A stretch of DNA of 60,723 nt from a virus: the IMG/VR virus record IMGVR_UViG_3300042868_002569, positions 1 through 60,723 of that record. One strand, written 5' to 3'. Each line of letters starts with the position of its first letter. The first letter of the stretch is position 1. Position numbers and translations under genes: made by a program. The notes under the pieces were generated by a model. It searched no databases. It saw only the letters and a list, made by a program, of their open reading frames with translations, and was not told where the DNA came from. This document shows, piece after piece, positions 58,256-60,723 of this stretch.

Positions 58256-58506
58256 TATTTAACCTTTCGGTACGGCTTTACTTTTTGTTTAACACTCTTA
58301 GGCTGGGCTACAAACTGTTTTCCAGCTGCTTTTCCTGCTCGTTTTGCTTTGGTTGTTGCTGCGTATTCAGCAGGTGACAACGCTTTGATTGCTTTTTCTG
58401 GCAAGTATCGTTCTCCAGTATCACTTGAACGTTTCCCAGACTTAGTCGTCCACTTCTGGTCACCCCAAGATTTAAGAGAGCGCTGACTTTTTGCAAGGCC
58501 ACTCAC
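58255..58506 (-). CDS. Small basic virion-block protein
   Basis: 83 residues, strongly basic (Lys/Arg/Ser-rich), with SLKSWGDQKWTTKSGKRSSD and ERYLPEKAIKALSPAEYAAT. Similar basic proteins occur beside adaptor genes in podoviruses and cyanophages. A DNA-binding or capsid role is likely but unproven. Confidence 0.58.
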   Translation of the reverse strand: MSGLAKSQRSLKSWGDQKWTTKSGKRSSDTGERYLPEKAIKALSPAEYAATTKAKRAGKAAGKQFVAQPKSVKQKVKPYRKVK

Positions 58507-58788
58507 TTACTTATACCCGCCGCCAGACGCTTTATAGCGCTTGGCTAATAGCTGAGCCTTACGAGCACTCCACTGACCCGCAGCGGTGCCCTGAACGGCT
58601 GAGTTCTTAATACTGTTAAACATAGCTTTACGCTTGCCTGGTTGGGTGTAGTTACCCGCAGCATTTACCTTAGAAACTTTACCGCCTTCAGCGTATTGCG
58701 TGAAGTCAGTATCGTCCCTACGGGCTTTCTTCTTCCCTTTAGGCATCTTGCTTGGGTTAATTGCGCCCATACCACGACTAGGTCTCAT
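58507..58788 (-). CDS. Small basic virion-block protein
   Basis: 93 residues from the ATG at 58788; an in-frame GTG at 58809 overlaps the preceding gene. It is Lys/Arg/Gly-rich with RKAMFNSIKNSAVQGTAAG followed by QWSARKAQLLAKRYKASGGG. The pattern is like small basic phage proteins whose C-terminal region binds nucleic acid. Function unknown. Confidence 0.55.
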   Translation of the reverse strand: MRPSRGMGAINPSKMPKGKKKARRDDTDFTQYAEGGKVSKVNAAGNYTQPGKRKAMFNSIKNSAVQGTAAGQWSARKAQLLAKRYKASGGGYK

Positions 58789-58789
58789 A

Positions 58790-59206
58790 TTAAGCTCTTG
58801 TTTTTCCACGGATAGCTATGCCATCGGCGCGCTTAGAAGCTGAAGATACTTTACCGCCAGCCTTGTAGTTCATCTTCTTCATCTTGTCCATCTTGTCTGA
58901 CGGCATGCCGCCACCACCGCCACCACTAGTTCTTGACATGGCTTTTTCTCTTTTGTTTTCAGCTTCAGCCTCTTTGTATCCAGCTTTATCGTTAGCATCT
59001 TTAAGGGCAACTTCTTTTGCGGTGCGGTCTCGCCCATACTTTGACCCAAAGTCATCATTGCTCAAACTTAGAACATCCGTCCTTAAACTAGCTTTGGTTT
59101 TTTGTATATCTGCTCTTCGAGCTTCTTGCGCTTCCACTCTTTTTTGCATATCGGTATCGTACTTTTTACGATATTCTGGGTCTATGTCGTATAAATCCTG
59201 GTCCAT
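58790..59206 (-). CDS. Tagged basic protein (coiled coil plus KRADG tag)
   Basis: 138 residues. Charged helix-forming N-terminal 100 residues, a Gly-run (GGGGG) and the C-terminal tag SSASKRADGIAIRGKTRA. The same tag ends the next two genes. Function unknown. The tag may target proteins to the virion or bind DNA. Confidence 0.58.
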   Translation of the reverse strand: MDQDLYDIDPEYRKKYDTDMQKRVEAQEARRADIQKTKASLRTDVLSLSNDDFGSKYGRDRTAKEVALKDANDKAGYKEAEAENKREKAMSRTSGGGGGGMPSDKMDKMKKMNYKAGGKVSSASKRADGIAIRGKTRA

Positions 59207-59208
59207 GA

Positions 59209-59460
59209 TTACACCATCCTTCCACGGGTTTTACCCTTAATAGCGCATCCGTCTGCACGCTTAGATGCTGAGCCAACCATACCACCCTTAGCCTTCTTAA
59301 CTGGCTCTTTGGTCGGCTTAACTTTTTCAATCATGCGGTTTACTTTAGCCTGTGTTGTATCTGGGTTTTTAGCATCTTGTTCAGCCATTTCTTTCTTGGC
59401 TTTCTCATTTTGCTCTTCAGTACCCATAACGTTGTCTTTAAGCTTTTGTAAGAGACTCAT
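59209..59460 (-). CDS. Tagged basic protein
   Basis: 83 residues, Lys-rich helix then KAKGGMVGSASKRADGCAIK and GKTRGRMV. Only 2 bases separate it from each neighbour. The tag is shared with 58790-59206 and 59463-59858. Confidence 0.58.
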   Translation of the reverse strand: MSLLQKLKDNVMGTEEQNEKAKKEMAEQDAKNPDTTQAKVNRMIEKVKPTKEPVKKAKGGMVGSASKRADGCAIKGKTRGRMV

Positions 59461-59462
59461 AG

Positions 59463-59858
59463 TTACACCATTCTCCCACGAGTCTTACCACGTTGAGCAA
59501 TACCATCACCACGCTTAGAAGCTGAAGATTTAACCATACCGCCTTTTTTAGCTCCGACGACATCACTCATCTTACCTTCAGCAGCCCTACCAGGAAGTGA
59601 TTTGCGTTTTGTAGGTTCTTTAGGCTTAGAAGGAGCCATCTCAGTCGTGTACTTTTTACCACGCCATTCAAATGATTTATCACCTTCTTTGCGAGCTGCA
59701 GCAAAAGCTTCTTTAAACGTCATATCCGCGTTTAAATTAGGGTTCATACCCTTGTCAACTTTATACTGAGCTACAGCAGCACCTTGCTGTGCTTTGTCTT
59801 CATCGCTAGGCTCGCGTTCGTAGTCAGGTAGACCACCGTCGTTATAACTTTTTTTCAT
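59463..59858 (-). CDS. Tagged basic protein
   Basis: 131 residues. N-terminal part acidic to neutral with DMTFKEAFAAARKEGDKSFE, C-terminal tag GGMVKSSASKRGDGIAQRGK then TRGRMV. It overlaps the 59858 gene by 1 base. Function unknown. Confidence 0.58.
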   Translation of the reverse strand: MKKSYNDGGLPDYEREPSDEDKAQQGAAVAQYKVDKGMNPNLNADMTFKEAFAAARKEGDKSFEWRGKKYTTEMAPSKPKEPTKRKSLPGRAAEGKMSDVVGAKKGGMVKSSASKRGDGIAQRGKTRGRMV

Positions 59859-60181
59859 TAGCAGCTCCCGCCACGCGTCATCTTAATCATCTTACCTTTA
59901 GTCTTGCCGCGTACTTCAATGCCACCGCCTTTAGCAAGCTTAGATAAGTTAGATTTCTTGCCGCTATGCAATTGCTTTTCGTGCATGCCAACGGCCTTCT
60001 TAACTACCTTCTTGTCCATTTTGACGTCTTCGTGCATACCGCCCTTAGCCATCTTTTTTGATTTGTCTGCTTTCATAAACTCTTCTCCTACGGATTTAGG
60101 TACGCCAGCTTTTTTGGCGAACTTTGGGTTATTGGCTATAGCAGCCATGAAATTATGTTGTTTTTTACTCGTGCTCGGCAT
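59858..60181 (-). CDS. Small basic protein with PSTSKKQHNFM start
   Basis: 107 residues, starting PSTSKKQHNFMAAIANNPKF, a segment seen in several phage proteins, then KAGVPKSVGEEFMKADKS. The C-terminus GGGIEVRGKTKGKMIKMTRG carries a diverged form of the tag. It overlaps the upstream membrane-protein gene by 17 bases. Confidence 0.6.
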   Translation of the reverse strand: MPSTSKKQHNFMAAIANNPKFAKKAGVPKSVGEEFMKADKSKKMAKGGMHEDVKMDKKVVKKAVGMHEKQLHSGKKSNLSKLAKGGGIEVRGKTKGKMIKMTRGGSC

Positions 60182-60356
60182 CTTTTTTACCTAACAATTT
60201 TTGAACTGTTTTGCTTTCGTATATACGTAGCACAGTCCAAATAATACTTAGTAGCGCTGCTACTGCTGGCAACCAACTCATCAATGTTCCTAATACAGTA
60301 AGTAAAGACACGCCGTCTAAAAAGTGCTTTGTACCTTCGTTTAAATGGTCTTTCAT
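60165..60356 (-). CDS. Two-span holin-like membrane protein
   Basis: 63 residues from the ATG at 60356, overlapping the preceding stop (TAATG). Two hydrophobic segments (LLTVLGTLMSWLPAVAALLS and continuing IIWTVL) are followed by a charged tail. This matches small class II-type holins, for example those in podoviruses. A second holin candidate lies at 47535, so one may be an antiholin or pinholin. Confidence 0.6.
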   Translation of the reverse strand: MKDHLNEGTKHFLDGVSLLTVLGTLMSWLPAVAALLSIIWTVLRIYESKTVQKLLGKKDAEHE

Positions 60357-60613
60357 TAGCATTTCCACCGTTTTAGTGAGGCTGCCTTACGTGTAGGGCG
60401 ACCTTTTTCGTCTTTCATTGGGCCAGGCATGCCTGACATACGTGCGCAGAATGATTTCTTACGTGGACCACCTTCAGGCTGTGGAGCCTTTAGATTAGAG
60501 CCTGTAGCTGCGTTGTACTTAGCACGGCCTTTAGCAGTAAGCCCCGCACCTTTTGATACGGGTAACTTTTCGCCACGACCTACAGCTAGGGATACACCCT
60601 TTTTCTTAGCCAT
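60356..60613 (-). CDS. Small basic protein, conserved phage type
   Basis: 85 residues. Segments LAVGRGEKLPVSKGAGLTAK, FCARMSGMPGPMKDEKGRPT and the Cys-containing end KRWKC look like a well-kept phage family with unknown function. The basic charge suggests DNA or capsid contact. Its start overlaps the end of the next gene (60606). Confidence 0.6.
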   Translation of the reverse strand: MAKKKGVSLAVGRGEKLPVSKGAGLTAKGRAKYNAATGSNLKAPQPEGGPRKKSFCARMSGMPGPMKDEKGRPTRKAASLKRWKC

Positions 60614-60723
60614 AGTACACCGTTGCAGTTACAGAAGCGCCACATCCTACAAAAATACCGTTAGGGCAGTAAATACCTTCTCCTGGGATTAAAACAGGTA
60701 AACCAACTGAGCTAAAAGTATCA
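60606..60723 (-). CDS. C-terminal end of a structural-block protein (cut by window edge)
   Basis: The last 38 residues of a protein that enters from the right edge, ending IFVGCGASVTATVYYG. The stop codon (TAA, 60606-60608) overlaps the start of the next gene. Too little is present to name it. A small head or tail protein is likely given the neighbours. Confidence 0.45.
   Translation of the reverse strand, partial: DTFSSVGLPVLIPGEGIYCPNGIFVGCGASVTATVYYG

Noticed and set aside
1-60723. Circular genome closing exactly at the window edges
   Set aside because: The capsid protein leaves the left edge with one base of a codon, whereas the right-edge frame supplies only one leading base, and most of the capsid sequence is missing.
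1-60723. tRNA, rRNA, insertion sequence or integrase genes
   Set aside because: Looked for by eye through the intergenic stretches and gene products; none was recognised. A tRNA scan would be needed to rule out a degenerate tRNA.

Overview
The window is a stretch of a tailed double-stranded DNA phage genome, most likely of podovirus type. The evidence is a large terminase, a portal of about 820 residues, a scaffold, a capsid protein cut by the left edge, head-tail adaptor and tail-tube-like proteins, a 2137-residue ejection-type protein, tail fibres and a lysozyme. I see no tape measure, tail sheath, integrase, tRNA, rRNA, insertion sequence or CRISPR array, so a virulent lifestyle is likely but not proven. 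The host is probably Gram-negative: TTGACA/TATAAT promoters with 17 bp spacers, AGGAG ribosome sites and terminators with TTCG loops all fit. Genes are packed end to end, mostly with 4-20 base overlaps. Both window edges cut genes. Joining the two edges directly does not restore the capsid reading frame, so the genome is larger than this window.

Layout. (1) 1-7692, minus strand: packaging and head genes (small and large terminase, portal, a small conserved protein, a GroES-like co-chaperonin, scaffold, a head protein and the capsid). They are read from a promoter at 7728-7757. (2) 7693-8083: a divergent intergenic region with G-runs and an inverted repeat. (3) 8084-18562, plus strand: an early region of many small genes, two paralogous proteins of about 200 residues, a MoxR ATPase / VWA metallopeptidase module, a winged-helix protein and a ribbon-helix-helix protein. 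This region carries ten copies of a 27-28 bp palindrome, most lying just before start codons, and an iteron-rich candidate origin at about 10.23-10.56 kb. (4) 18.30-18.53 kb: a candidate phage small RNA with its own promoter and terminator. Its 5' part is complementary to the ribosome-binding leaders of genes that follow the palindromes. (5) 18.66-33.99 kb, plus strand: replication and recombination (VRR-NUC nuclease, family A DNA polymerase, Cas4-like nuclease, SNF2 helicase, ssDNA-binding-like protein, primase-helicase), a sigma-region-4-like protein, and a cassette of glycosyltransferase, oxygenase and FkbM methyltransferase. (6) 34.08-60.72 kb, minus strand: ejection proteins, tail proteins, lysis genes, secreted proteins, fibres and adhesins, adaptor proteins, and a run of small basic proteins that share a C-terminal sequence tag.

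How it fits together. The plus-strand middle is the early and replication arm, and the two minus-strand arms are the late morphogenesis and lysis genes. The most notable signals are the palindrome regulon at 9.3-18.6 kb and the candidate antisense RNA at its downstream end. Together they could give two-layer control of early genes: a DNA-binding repressor acting on the palindromes, possibly the ribbon-helix-helix protein whose own stop codon lies inside one copy, and translational control by the RNA. Both roles are inferences from sequence.
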